DNA of 64,000 nucleotides from Amaranthus tricolor (Eukaryota > Streptophyta > Magnoliopsida > Caryophyllales > Amaranthaceae). The stretch spans positions 17,015,241 through 17,079,240 of the forward strand of contig NC_080049.1 of NCBI RefSeq assembly GCF_026212465.1, in the 5' to 3' direction. Position 1 is the first letter of the stretch. Each line of letters begins with the position of its first letter. Position numbers and translations under genes: made by a program. The notes beneath the pieces are model-generated. The model did no database searches and was not told the DNA's origin. It was given only the letters and a program-made list of their open reading frames with translations. Shown in pieces: positions 21,903-33,283 of this stretch.

Positions 21903-24900
21903 GTGAGGGGGAACAACTCATGGTATCTCGACAGTGGGTGTTCCAAGCACATGACGGGTGACAAATCTAAATTTCTCTCACTTGAAGCTTATGATGGGGG
22001 AACTGTAACCTTCGGTGATAATATGAAGGGTGAGATAATCGCCAAAGGAAAGGTTGGAAGGTCAAGTTCCCATGCCATTGACAATGTATTTTTAGTCGAG
22101 AATTTAAAACACAATCTTTTAAGTATTTCTCAATTTTGTGACAAAGGTAACTCTGTTAAGTTTACTTCTGAACGATGCATAATTTCTAGGAACAACACAG
22201 GAGACCCTGTGCTTGAGGGAATCAGAAAAGGGAACACTTATGTTGTGGACCTGGACACTGTTCCCAAAACCAGTCTAACGTGTTTAAGCGTTATAGAAGA
22301 AGACCCACTGCTTTGGCACAAGCGTCTAGGTCATGCTAGCTATTCATTGATTAACACCTTAAGATCAAAAGACCTAGTAAGAGGATTACCAGCGATAAAA
22401 TTCCTCAAAAATGAAATTTGTGATCCTTGTGCTAAAGGAAAGCAAGTGCGGTCATCCTTCAAATCAAAGTATCTGTTGACTACCTCTAGACCATTAGAAT
22501 TAATTCATATGGATCTATGTGGACCTATGAGAACACAAAGCCGTAGTGGCAAAAAATATGTGTTTGTCATAGTTGATGACTATAGTAGATTTACTTGGAC
22601 TCTATTTTTAGTAAGCAAAGATGAAGCTTTTGATGAGTTTGTTTCTTTTGCTAACAAAATACAAAAATCTACCAATAATCTAATTGTTCACATAAGATCA
22701 GATCATGGCAAAGAGTTTGAGAATTCAAACTTTATGAATTATTGTAATGAACATGGTATAAATCACAATTTTTCCGCTCCTAGAACTCCACAACAAAATG
22801 GAGTAGTAGAAAGGAAAAATAGAACCCTAGAAAAAATGGCTAGGACGATGTTGATTGCTAGTGGTCTACCTAGAAATTTTTGGGCCGAAGCCGTCAATAC
22901 TGCATGCTATATCTTGAACCGTGTGTTAATTAGACCAATCACTTCTAAAACACCTTATGAATTGCTTAAAGGTGTTAAACCAAATATTTCCTATTTTCGT
23001 GTGTTTGGATGCAAATGTTTTGTTCACGTAAATGGAAAACGAAATATAGGTAAATTTGATGAAAGAAGTGATGAAGCAGTATTTCTCGGTTATTCATCAC
23101 ATAGCAAAGCTTACAGAGTTTATAATAAGAGAACAATGTGCGTGGAGGAATCCGTTCACATAATCTTTGATGAAACTAACTTTTCAACAAGTGAACAGGA
23201 AATAAACAATATCAAAATAGGTCTTGCAAATCTAGAAGATGATGATGAAGGAGTTAAAGTGTAAGATCAAGGAACAACAGGTGAACAGCCAATACAAGAA
23301 GATGCAGGAGAAACTGACCAAGTCCAGGAACTGCCAGCACAACAGGACCAGCAGACTGTTCCCAATCCAGTTGTTCCCGCAGATGACCAAAATGATCCAG
23401 CAGCTGAACAAAATGCCAATCAAGATGTTGAACAGGAACATGCTACTGTTCCCTCAAGAGAATTTGTGCCCAGACCTTGGAAATATCAAAGTTACCATCC
23501 TCTTGATTTGATTATAAGTGATATGAATAAGAGAACACAAACCAGATCCCAACGGAGAAACGTTTGTGCACATTTTGCGTTCCTATCATCACTTGAACCC
23601 AAAAATCACGAAGAAGCTCTAAAGGATTCCGAATGGATAGTAGCCATGCAAGATGAATTAAACGAATTTGAAAGAAACAAAGTAGGGCACTTGGAACCCA
23701 AACCAAAATACAAGAAGGTAATTGGTTTAAAATGGGTATTTCGGAATAAGCTAGATGAGCATGGAATAATTGTAAGAAACAAAGCAAGACTCGTGGTCAA
23801 AGGGTACAATCAACAAGAAGGTATTGATTATACTGAGACATTTGCTCCGGTTGCAAGGTTAGAGGCTATTAGAATTTTAATTTCTTTTGCTGCTTTTATG
23901 AACTTTAAGTTATATCAAATTGATGTGAAATGTGCTTTCTTAAATGGTTTTCTCGATGAAGAAGTTTTTGTTGAACAACCCCCTGGTTTTGAGAACACCT
24001 CTTGTCCTGATCATGTCTACAAGCTTAATAAAGCTCTTTATGGGTTGAAACAAGCTCCTAGGCAATGGTATGAAAGACTATCAAAGTTTTTGATTCAAAA
24101 TAACTTTGTAAGAGGAAAAATCGATAAAACCTTATTCTTTAAGAATAAAGGTTATGATATTTTAGTTGTTCAAATTTATGTTGATGATATTATTTTCGGT
24201 GCAACCAATGATCTGTTATGTAAAGAATTTGCCAACCTTATGGGCACAGAATTTGAAATGAGCATGATGGGAGAATTAAATTTCTTTCTTGGTTTGCAAA
24301 TTAAACAAACTGAAAATGGTATTTTTATTCATCAACAAAAATACATAAAAGAACTTCTTAAGAAGTATGGGCTAAACAACGCTAAAACCAACCATACACC
24401 CATGGCTACAAATGTTAGATTAGATGAAGACTTAAAAGGAACTAACGTAGATCAAACAATGTATCGAGGCGTGATAGGTTCCTTATTATATCTAACTGTA
24501 AGTAGACCCGATATCTCATTTGGTGTTGGTTTATGTGCTAGATTTCAATCAAACCTTAAAGAATCACATCTCACAGCAGTAAAAAGGATTTTGAGATATT
24601 TAAAGGGAACAGACGACTTGTCCCTATTTTATCCTAAAAGTGATGTCTATGATTTAAAAGGTTTTAGTGATGCAGATTATGCAGGTGATCTAGTCAATAG
24701 AAAAAGTACATCAGGTATGGTACAATTTCTTGGCTCATGTTTAGTTTCATGGAGTTCCAAGAAACAAAACACGATTGCATTATCCACAGCCGAAGTTGAA
24801 TACGTAGCAGCAGCAGCTTGCTGTTCCCAAATGCTTTGGATAAAACAGCAACTAAGAGATTTTGGTATTAAAGTTGAATGTATTCCTATTTATTGTGATA

Positions 24901-25121
24901 ATACCAGTGCCATATGTATATCTAAAGATCCAGTGCATCATTCACGAGCTAAACATATACATATTAGACATCATTTCCTTAAGGATAACGTAGAACACAA
25001 AAATATTGTATTAAAGCATGTCAATACTAATGAACAAGTTGCAGACATTCTGACCAAACCGCTTCCAAGGGAACAATATGAGAAGATGAGATTGGAACTT
25101 GGTATGATCAAGCTCCATTAA
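21903..25121 (+). pseudogene. SIRE pol: protease, integrase, RT, RNase H (one in-frame stop)
   Basis: The polyprotein is in the same frame as gag. Protease: WYLDSGCSKHMTGD at the start. Integrase: GAG_pre-integrase HHCC block (WHKRLGHASYS, CDPCAKGKQ), then core D at HMDLCGP, D at RSDHGKEF and E at NGVVERKNRTLEKM. A TAA at 23262-23264 interrupts a Gln-rich linker. Then RT with [23 protein letters not shown] and active site YVDDIIFG, and RNase H with SDADYAGD and [11 protein letters not shown], ending at 25121 ([17 protein letters not shown]). Apart from the one stop, all catalytic motifs are intact, consistent with a fairly young copy. Confidence 0.92.
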
Positions 25122-25670
25122 AGATGGTTGCATAAAATTCCCAATGAAGCATCACGAAAAAAGAGGGTCAGGAATCAACCTCAATATTTTGATTGAGAAT
25201 CAATTATTGCATGGATCAGGTAAACACGTAATAAAGTTTGTACTATGAATATTCTCTTGTTTGCATGTTGTTAATTTGATCAGACCAAAGCAATATGTTC
25301 GTTATTTTCTTTATAATATTTCATAATATCATAATTCATTTCTTTTAAATTACTTTATTTTGATTTCGTATTTTATTTTGATATCATAAATTATATTATC
25401 ATATTGTTTGAAAAATGTTTAGCCATTTTAAACTTAAATAAATAAAAATTTTAAGGGAAACAGTTTAATCCAAAATTCAATCCCAACTCCACTCAATCCT
25501 TCCATATCAAAAGCAATGATGAATGGCATTGATGAGATGGGACGTGAGGTAACCGTCAGCCATCTTTAAAAAGCCCTACCACATCAAATCACTCAAACTA
25601 TCATCTTCCCTTCTCAAAACCGTCTCAAGAAACCGTTCTTCCTCTTCTCTCAACTTTTCAAAATTCAGAC

Positions 25671-26495
25671 ATGAAAACACCAAAATCAAGCAAGAAAACT
25701 TCTAAATCAGGAAAGAAAGCCTCTACATCCCACCAAAACATCCAGCCAAAACCCTTAAAATTTGTTCATCCACCCCCATTACTGAACGCTGCACCATCAC
25801 CATCCCAAGAAACTACTGAAAATGTTGGAACAAAACGAAAAATATTCTCACCAAAAGGTGAATCATCCTCCAAAGCGGTCAAGCGTTTGAAGCAAGTTGA
25901 TCCTAACAGTGCTGAAGAGATTGCAAAGGAAATGTCCGTCGGATTTGGGGTAGATAAATACTGGTATGACTCTACACACTTTCCTCAACTTCATACTATT
26001 TTAAAATTTCAAGAATGGGAGGTTTTGATGACTGAGTTTAGTTGTAATCCCATTTTCCCAAACATTATGCGAGAGTTTATTTCAAACTTTTCCAATGACT
26101 GTGGAATGTGTTCTAGTATGGTTAGGAACATAAAATTAGAGTTTAATAGCGCATTGTTGGGGGAATGGTTCAATGTTCCAAATGTTGGGTTTGATACATA
26201 TTGTGTTGGTGCAAAGATAGTTTTTTCAGGAATAAATGAAAAAACGATTTTTAAGTTTTTAGGGGTTGCACAAAAGAAGGGTAAAATCAGTCACAATATC
26301 TTGTCTCCTGGTATTGGTTGTGCTGATCCTATCTCTACAGCTTCCTCACATTCTGTTCTCTCCAAGCTCATTGACCTACAGTCTCAATTCAGTGCTTTTC
26401 AAGATGAAGTTCGTGTCTCACTCGCTTCAATTGTTGATCAACTTACCATGATGGAGAATCGTCTTGGTGCAAAGTTGGATACAGTAGAAGTGTAG
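25671..26495 (+). CDS. SIRE third ORF (env position), 274 aa, uncharacterised
   Basis: Open frame from ATG 25671 to TAG 26493-26495, 550 bp after pol and 730 bp before the 3' LTR, where SIRE-lineage elements may carry an env-like ORF. N-terminus: about 90 residues rich in Lys, Ser and Pro. Middle: a compact region with FQEWEVLMTEF, IMREFISNFSND and a GEWFNVPNVGFDTYC stretch, resembling the 'putative plant transposon protein' domain of many plant retroelements. C-terminus: a coiled-coil-like stretch (LSKLIDLQSQFSAFQDEVR). No signal peptide or membrane segment is visible, so it is not a typical envelope protein. It is intact although gag and pol have stops. Function unknown. Confidence 0.7.
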   Translation: MKTPKSSKKTSKSGKKASTSHQNIQPKPLKFVHPPPLLNAAPSPSQETTENVGTKRKIFSPKGESSSKAVKRLKQVDPNSAEEIAKEMSVGFGVDKYWYDSTHFPQLHTILKFQEWEVLMTEFSCNPIFPNIMREFISNFSNDCGMCSSMVRNIKLEFNSALLGEWFNVPNVGFDTYCVGAKIVFSGINEKTIFKFLGVAQKKGKISHNILSPGIGCADPISTASSHSVLSKLIDLQSQFSAFQDEVRVSLASIVDQLTMMENRLGAKLDTVEV

Positions 26496-27212
26496 ACCGA
26501 ATATGTGGATGAAGAAGAGACTGCCCCTTGAACTCTCTCCTTATGTTTTTTTTAAGATTTGAATGGTTGTTGCATTTCACAAACAATTTCACTTTTTACT
26601 TTGTACCATCTGGGGTACATTGTTGTTGTTACGTTGAACATTTGCTACTTTTCTTTGCTTTTATTAATGGTCTGTGACAACTAACTATATGCAGGTTTGA
26701 TTATTGTTCATGGCACTTACTTTTATTATTGTTTCTTGCTTTCATCACTGACAATTCTATATGTTTTGTGCTGAGGATTGATATTCCTTATCTTATTTTT
26801 GATTGATGACAAAAGGGGGAAGAGAATGCACAAACTTAAGAGGAGTTGTGTGAATTGACAGTTACATATCTCAATTGATTCAAATTGATTCAATTTTGGA
26901 AGATAATGTGTTGTGTGCAAGGATCATGCTTAATGTGTTGTGTGCAAGGATCATGCTGCTAATTATGTTTATGATCTGTGTTTTTTTTTTAACATTATGA
27001 ATATTTTGGTTAATTTTTTGTTTTGGTTTAACTGTTTTAAAGTTGTTTCTCTTGAAAATACTTAATACTTTTTGTTAGTCTATTTTTGGTTTATGATATG
27101 CTTGGTAAATTATATTTACTAAGTTAAGAAGAGTTGTTTTAATCTCTAACATGCTCTTCAACATTTGCTTTACTCTAGTATACTTAAGTTTGTTTATAAA
27201 GTTTGTCATCAT
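26496..27212 (+). other. SIRE 3' untranslated region
   Basis: T-rich non-coding stretch between the third ORF and the purine tract. A 20-odd-bp direct repeat with GTGTTGTGTGCAAGGATCAT occurs at about 26907 and 26935. Nothing else recognised. Confidence 0.7.
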
Positions 27213-27227
27213 CAAAAAGGGAGAATT
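27213..27227 (+). other. SIRE polypurine tract
   Basis: AAAAAGGGAGAATT directly before the 3' LTR, the second-strand primer region. Confidence 0.85.
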
Positions 27228-28423
27228 TGTTGGCTCTTAAGGTTTTGATGATGACTTCACTTTTAAATAAACAAACATGTTTTAGAGATTGTTTTGTAGG
27301 TATATATCCGATTGTGTTAATTGTTGATGAAGCGTATGACTTTGTTCGTGGAAGCTGTACGTGTCTTGAATATCCAAGGAGTTGGATAATTGCTTTAGAA
27401 GTCAGCTTACTATTCCTAGAGTAAACATTCTGACGAAAGTTGTAGATGGAGACAGTACGTTGTTCCCCACGATACAGGTCTGGAGAAGACATTGACTGGA
27501 AGTTACGAAAATTATGTTTTCTGTTTTTAATTAATGTAAAAGATTAAAAGTTTAATTAGTTGCTTAATTAAATTAATTTATTAATTGGCAAAAACTTTTT
27601 TTAAAACGCCTAAAATGTGGAGAAGACTTATTCTTCATTTTGAATAAGTCTCCTTTTAAATTTGGACGGCTAAAACAAGATCTCCTATTTTTTAGGATCT
27701 TGTTCTTTTTAACTCCTATGCTATTTTTAGCTTAAGGAAACTGATTTTATCTTTGAGCAAATGACAGCCGGTCATTTATTCTTTTGGCAATTCCACTATC
27801 CTTTTGTTTTGAGAACGTGGATGATAGTGGGAGGTGTGTCTAAGGTAACCGCTGTCTGTTCCCACTATAAATAGGAGGAACATTGCTCAAACCAATATCA
27901 ATCCAAGAGTGTCCATTAAAGGGAGATCATTTAAGAAAAATATTTTCTGTTTTTAAATGCCAATTAATTTATTATATTTTTCTTAAGTAATTATTTTGAT
28001 TTTTAATCTCTTGAGAATTGGCCTTGTAAGGGTTAATGAGTGTTTTGTTGTAATTAGACTCATGAGAAGTCTAAGGGAATAGAAAAGAGAATCGTGAGAA
28101 TAGAGAAAGAGAAAGGGAGAATAGAGAAAGAGAATTAGGCCTAGAGTAGAGAAGCTTCAAGTGAAGCAAACTGTTTTATGTAATTGTAATTGATTGCCTA
28201 AAACTTAGTGAGAATTTTGAAATCTCGGGGGGTCGTGGTTTTTCCTTCTTATTAGGCCAAGAAGGTTTCCACGTAAAATCTTTGTCTCCTTTTTATCTTT
28301 TGCTTTTTAAGTTTATGCTTTATTTTAAAATTCCGCAAATTAGAAGAAAAACGAAGTAAAGCTAGATACACAACAATTCACCACCCCTCTTGTTGCATTC
28401 GACCATCTTTGTGTATTTCAACA
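27228..28423 (+). repeat. SIRE 3' LTR
   Basis: Near-identical to 18820-20000. TATA box CTATAAATAG at 27865-27874. It ends in CAACA followed by the AGGAG duplication at 28424-28428. Confidence 0.95.
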
Positions 28424-28428
28424 AGGAG

Positions 28429-29995
28429 GTACATATATATATACATCAGTGGTGGGCTCCTTTCTTTTCTCTGGAGCAGGTGCTGGTTGTTCTTACTTTT
28501 CCCCTTCATCAGGTGCTTCTTCCTCTATTACTATCTCTTCTTCTTCATTCTCAACAACAACCATGGGTGGAGGATTATAGGTTGTGCCGCTTCTTAGTGT
28601 AACTGCATTTACATGCCCGGAGGGGTTTTTCTCGGTGTTGCTATCCACTGGGTTTAGAGAGGTTGCTCAATTGCTGCGCCATCTGTGCCATCTGATTATC
28701 AATGATTTTGTTGTGTGCTTGAATCTGCTGGATGGCACTAGAAGTATCATCATTAATTTTGGACTGAGTGGCAATGAAGTTCTCCATCAAGGACTCCAAA
28801 TTTGATTTTTGCGGTGAGTTTTGTGATGGAGGTTTTTGAAACCCTGGGGTTTGTTGGTTATATGTTAGTAGAGGTTGGTGATATGATGGTGGGTTCAAAT
28901 ATGCATTAGGATTTTTATATGAAAAGCTGGGATGATGCCTCCAACCTTCATTATAAGTGTTGGAGTATGGATTGAATGGTGGCTTCCCTTAATTGTACAC
29001 TGCATTAACTTGTTAGCTTGATGATGATTCTGCTACTGCGCACTCTGATGGGGAATGACCTTGGATTCCACACACTTCACAAACCTTTAGTGTGTTCCCT
29101 ACACTCAACTGGTCCATCCTCCTTGACAATGCGTGGATAGAGTTTTGATTAGCAAGTAATGCATCCACTTTATATTTTCCACCTTTCTTGGTATTCCTTT
29201 TATCTCTCTAATGGAAGTTCGAGGACATTTCCTTGATTATCTGCTTCGCTACCTCGGCGTTTTGGCCATCAATGTTCCTCCAGCTGCAGCATCTACTGAA
29301 ATTTGTATCTCGTCCCTAAGACCATTGTAAAAATTTTGAATTAAGAGCCAGTCTAGGATTCCATGGTGCAGGCACTTCCTTTGTAGCCCTTTATATCTTT
29401 CCCAAGCCTCGTATAATGCTTCACCATCATTTTGACGGAATGAGGTGATATCATTACGTAGTTTAGCTGTTTTGGCTGGTGAAAAGAATCGAGCAACGAA
29501 AGCCTTAGATAATGCCTCCCAAGTGCGATACTTGTTTGGACCTTCAGATCTTAACCAATCTCTTGCCTCCCCACAGAGTGAGTAGGGGAAACAAATCAAT
29601 TTCATTTGTTCATTAGAAATCCCCTGATATTTCACAGTGCCACACTTATTCACGAACTCATCTAGGTGGTCGTTTGGATTCTCCATCTCAGTGCCGGCAA
29701 GTTGATTCTGAGCAATGAATTGAAAGAAAGTTGGTTTGATCTCATAATTTGCGGCTGTGATGGTTGGTTGAACAATACTCGACCTAGACACCCATCAAGC
29801 ATGGCATATTCCCGAAGGGACTTTGGGTGTTCTACCGCCATATTTCATTGTTTCCTTTTCCTTCTTCTCCCAATTTCAGGATTTATAGGTACAAGATTTT
29901 CTTGTCCTTCAAACCTAGTTTGCATACACTACACTCAAAAATCGAGGTCAAGTGCAAAGTGAAGAGAAAAATGAAAACAATTCAAAATGATAAAG
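28429..29995 (-). pseudogene. Athila gag (N-terminal and central part)
   Basis: From about 29800 leftwards: gag domain with NPNDHLDEFVNKCGTVKYQG, FPYSLCGEARDWLRSEGPN, TWEALSKAFVARFFSPAKT and ALYEAWERYKGLQRKCLHHG, ending in a DAAAGGTL block. A zinc knuckle CEVCGIQGHSPSEC lies near 29060-29100, then a Gln-rich segment, then AVTLRSGTTYNPPP near 28560-28610. The frame changes near 29249 and near 28641, and in-frame stops are present near 29208, 29010 and 28990. It is truncated at 28428 by the SIRE insertion and resumes at 18819. Confidence 0.88.
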
Positions 29996-30042
29996 AAAAA
30001 TGAACTAACTAATCAAGAAAAACAATTAACAAAGTCGCCACT

Positions 30043-30059
30043 CCCCGGCAACGGCGCCA
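30043..30059 (-). other. tRNA-Asp primer binding site of the Athila element
   Basis: On the minus strand TGGCGCCGTTGCCGGGG, complementary to the 3' end of plant tRNA-Asp including CCA. This is the usual Athila primer. It lies 9 bp inside the LTR edge at 30069. Confidence 0.9.
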
Positions 30060-31296
30060 AAAACTTCATGGGGACTTTACGTCCTTCAATAGTAATACCG
30101 CAAGTGCACGGCGTAGCGTAGTACGTCGGCAAATACAGGTCGAATCCACAAGGAGTGGGGGTTAAGTTAATAGTTTCTCGATCGATTAGTATGTTCGAAA
30201 ACGTATAATATGATATTTTGAAGATAGAAATAATTAAAACAAGCAATTAAAAGTACTTAAAGCATAAAAGTAAATAAGGATACAATGAACTAAAAGCAAG
30301 GATAAAATGATCAACAAGCTAAGAGGCATAGGCTAGGCTTTCTCACCAAAGTAGTTTTTACTAAACATTAACCTAAGGTCATGGATATTTTGTTATGGGG
30401 AAGAACGTATCATAAGTACTAATGTTCTCTCTCGAGCAACAAAAGCTTTCTAACCACACTCAACTACCTATTCTCATGGAGCTAAGCATAATTTAAGACA
30501 TGAAGCACACATTCAACATTTCTAATCAAAGCATCTACTTATTCTCATGGAGATGTCTTAACTTTTAAGCATAGATTATCGTTAAAAATCGACTCTCGCC
30601 TTCAATTCAATAACACTACAACATGATAGCAAAATACATCTTAAACTATAAACAACACTACCAAACCAAAGGTTAAGAAAGCAATTCAAACTACATTCAT
30701 AGTGATAATGCCTAGCCTAAGCCAAAACTAACTACTCACTCATACTCATATTGAAATTGTAGAATACAACAAGTCAAGAATCATAGATGAATAAATTAAG
30801 CTAGAGTATCCTAAACAGATGAAAGCAATATAAGTTGAAGAACTACAAGCATGAATATATGAACCTAAAGCAAACAATCAAGAGAACTAAGTGACATGAA
30901 TTGAAAACAATATAAGCAAGGATAGAAGTTACTCTTTTGAGCTCAATCTAAGGATGAACAAGATGAAATGATGATTCAAAGTAATACCTTCCAAAAGCTT
31001 CAATAATAGTACATCAATTGTTGAAGAATCCCAAGTTGTAAAACATTACAATAAAGGATGAAGTAAAGATTGTATTTGGAAAGTGAAAATACTAGATTGA
31101 ATTGAAAGAGAAATTATGCTAACACTAATTCTTAATTGAAATGAAAGCAAAGCTATGAAGAACACATAAAAATTACTCAAGATAAAAGTTGAAAAACTCA
31201 GATTAAAGCTCCCTCTTCCTCTTCTCTATTTATAGGCTTCAAAAACAAGTGGGGGTGGTGGTTTCATAATTGCTCCACCACCCCTAGGTTGTAGGA

Positions 31297-31317
31297 GGGG
31301 GGGGGGGGGGGGGGGGG
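31297..31317. repeat. Poly(G) run of 21
   Basis: Uninterrupted G run in the Athila LTR, 60 bp upstream (minus sense) of its TATA box. Prone to length error and able to form G-quadruplex-like DNA. Confidence 0.95.
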
Positions 31318-31439
31318 TGCGACCCCTAGTGGATAAGGTAGGGTGACTGGCAGTCTTGGCAGCAGCAATTAGAAGCAACAAATATAATTGGAACTCAAAT
31401 GATGCTTTAGAAAGATCGCACATGTTGCTGTCGCCCATT

Positions 31440-31745
31440 TCGCTCGACCCGAGCGAATCCGGCTCGACCAGTCGACCCACCTTCAGGTTTAACATCGGAA
31501 ACTTCAAAAATTGGACATAATGTATAATTCAGCTGCGCTCGACCTGAGTCATTGTGCTCGAACAGTCGAGCGGATGTACTATCCTCTTGAATGAAATCCT
31601 TCTGTTGATCACAAGCTTCTGGAAATGTGAATGTATTTTGCTTGACCCGAGCCAACTTGTTCGACTGGTCGAGTGAGCGTCAGATGTGTAAATCTCAGCT
31701 TCTGACTCGAGCAATGCTGCTCGAGCCACCTATTTTGGTCGAGTG
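31440..31745 (-). promoter_or_regulatory. U3 array of TCGA-core motifs in Athila LTR
   Basis: Repeated short inverted units around CTCGAC/GTCGAG, for example GGCTCGACCAGTCGAC and CTGGTCGAGTGAGCG, spaced by unrelated text, 200-500 bp upstream of the minus-strand TATA box. Comparable clusters sit upstream of TATA boxes in the LTRs at 54954 and 60825. A regulatory role is inferred. Confidence 0.5.
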
Positions 31746-31976
31746 GATCTATTTTGGCTTCTTTTTCGCTTGTTCTTGTGGCTTGGCTCATGATGTTTCA
31801 CTTCTTTGAGCCCTCTGTGTTTAGGTGAGCAATGTATGCAACCAAAAGGGCTAGTTTGTGCTCAATGTACATGATTAAGATCCTGAAATGAAATAAAATA
31901 CCAAAGCAACAAAACAAGCGTAAAATCCAATAAACTAATGCGATAACATGTAGTTTCCCCACGCTAAACAAGCAAC

Positions 31977-32570
31977 TTATATGGGTAAAAATAAAGATAA
32001 AATGTAGCTAACAGACTGCTCGAAGGTTGAATAGGAGCAAGGGTTAGAAAAGCGAAAACCGGATAGTGTTGTAGGGTAAATAGGATCCACATTTTCTATC
32101 TTAAAGTCACTACCCAAGTCATGATTCCCATAAAAGTTTTCATATAAGTTTTTCACATTATAGCTATCACTCGGTGCTAGACATGAAGAGTTTTCTTCAA
32201 AATGGTTAACAAAGGTAGTGTGATTCATATAGAGAAGGAGGGGAGTATGATTCATTTCTTGTTCATAGGTGTCCTTGGCAAACGATTCAAAAAAGTCCCT
32301 AGCTCTATCTATCGGTTGGTATAGGTACTCAAAGTTGTACATGATCTTGACTCGATCCCTAGTCTCATCATTTAAACCATCATACATCATTTTACATAGT
32401 TTCCACATTTCAAGTTTATGGTTATGGGGGGGAATCACAAAGCCTCTAATAATACATCTAAAAAAGTTCATGCTCAAATTAGTAACAAAACAAGCTAGCC
32501 ATGAGAAAAAAACTACTAATTGAGAAAAACCATCAATATATGACCGTTACTCCCCGGCGACAGCGCCAAA
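31977..32570 (-). pseudogene. Second Athila-like element: gag fragment and primer site
   Basis: An open stretch at 31977-32477 reads FFRCIIRGFVIPPHNHKLEMWKL.., YDGLNDETRDRVKIMYNFEY and ARDFFESFAKDTYEQ. It resembles the C-terminal half of Athila/Tat gag domains but is diverged from the gag at 29249-29791. About 70 bp upstream, at 32547-32563, lies a tRNA-Asp-like primer site, TTGGCGCTGTCGCCGGGGAG on the minus strand, with two changes from the site at 30043. The gag N-terminus is missing, so this is a deleted or non-autonomous copy. Confidence 0.6.
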
Positions 32571-32572
32571 AA

Positions 32573-33050
32573 GTTGATCTGGACTTTACGTCCTTTAATA
32601 GTGATACCGCAAGTACGCTGCGTAGCTTAGTACAACGGCAAGTACGGATCGAAGCCACAGGGAGTAGGGGTTAATTCAATAGTTTCTCAATCGATTAGTG
32701 TGTTCAAGAACGTATAATACGATGGTTGGTAACAGAAATAACTAAGGCAAGCAATTAAAAATACTAAAACAAAAACTAAGCATAAAAGTAAATATAAAAT
32801 GATTGGTAAGCTAAATAGGCAAAGGCTAGGCTTTCTCACCAAGATAATGGTTTGCTAAACTTTAACCTATGGTCGTGGATATGAGTTATGGGGAAGAATG
32901 TACTGTAAATACTAATTTCCTCACTCGAGCAACAAAAGCTTCCTAAAACATGTTTAACTATCTATTCTCATAGAGAAAAACATATTCAAGACACGAGCAC
33001 ACATTCAACATTTCCAATCAAAGCATCTACCAATTCTCATGGAGATGATT
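32573..33050 (-). repeat. LTR fragment of second Athila-like element (resumes at 36021)
   Basis: Clearly related to 30069-30550 over its whole length (GGACTTTACGTCC, ATACCGCAAGT, GTAGGGGTTAA, CGATTAGT blocks) but diverged by roughly a quarter. It is split by the solo LTR at 33051-36020, continues at 36021-36060 and is then truncated. Confidence 0.8.
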
Positions 33051-33235
33051 TGTAATGCCCCGAATTTTCTCTATGGCATAATTTCCATTTTATTCCTCTT
33101 TCTAGTTACTTTTCTTTAAGTCTAGTCTTTAATTTAAAATAATTTACTATGATATTATTTGTGATTTATTATAACTATCTCTTTTATGCTTTATAATGTG
33201 ATTTAAAATGTGCATAAGTTATTATTATTATTATT

Positions 33236-33283
<48 letters not shown>

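Larger units (their letters stand above)
18820..28423 (+). mobile_element. SIRE/Maximus-type Ty1-copia retrotransposon with an extra third ORF, 9.6 kb
   Basis: LTRs of 1181 bp (18820-20000) and 1196 bp (27228-28423) begin TGTTGGCTCTTAAGG and end TATTTCAACA. They are about 98-99% alike by eye apart from a small indel and are flanked by AGGAG. A tRNA-iMet primer site follows the 5' LTR and a purine tract precedes the 3' LTR. Gene order protease-integrase-RT-RNase H is that of Ty1-copia. Size, large gag with two zinc knuckles and a further ORF after pol point to the SIRE/Maximus lineage. It lies inside gag of the Athila element, opposite in orientation. Confidence 0.92.
30069..31970 (-). repeat. 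Athila 5' LTR
   Basis: The left edge (LTR 3' end) is TGGGGACTTTACG on the plus strand next to the primer site. The right edge is approximate. A minus-strand TATA box CTATAAATAG at 31226-31235 divides a U3 of about 730 bp from a long R-U5. The U3 contains a cluster of CTCGA motifs (31440-31745) and a run of 21 G at 31297-31317. No coding. Confidence 0.7.
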
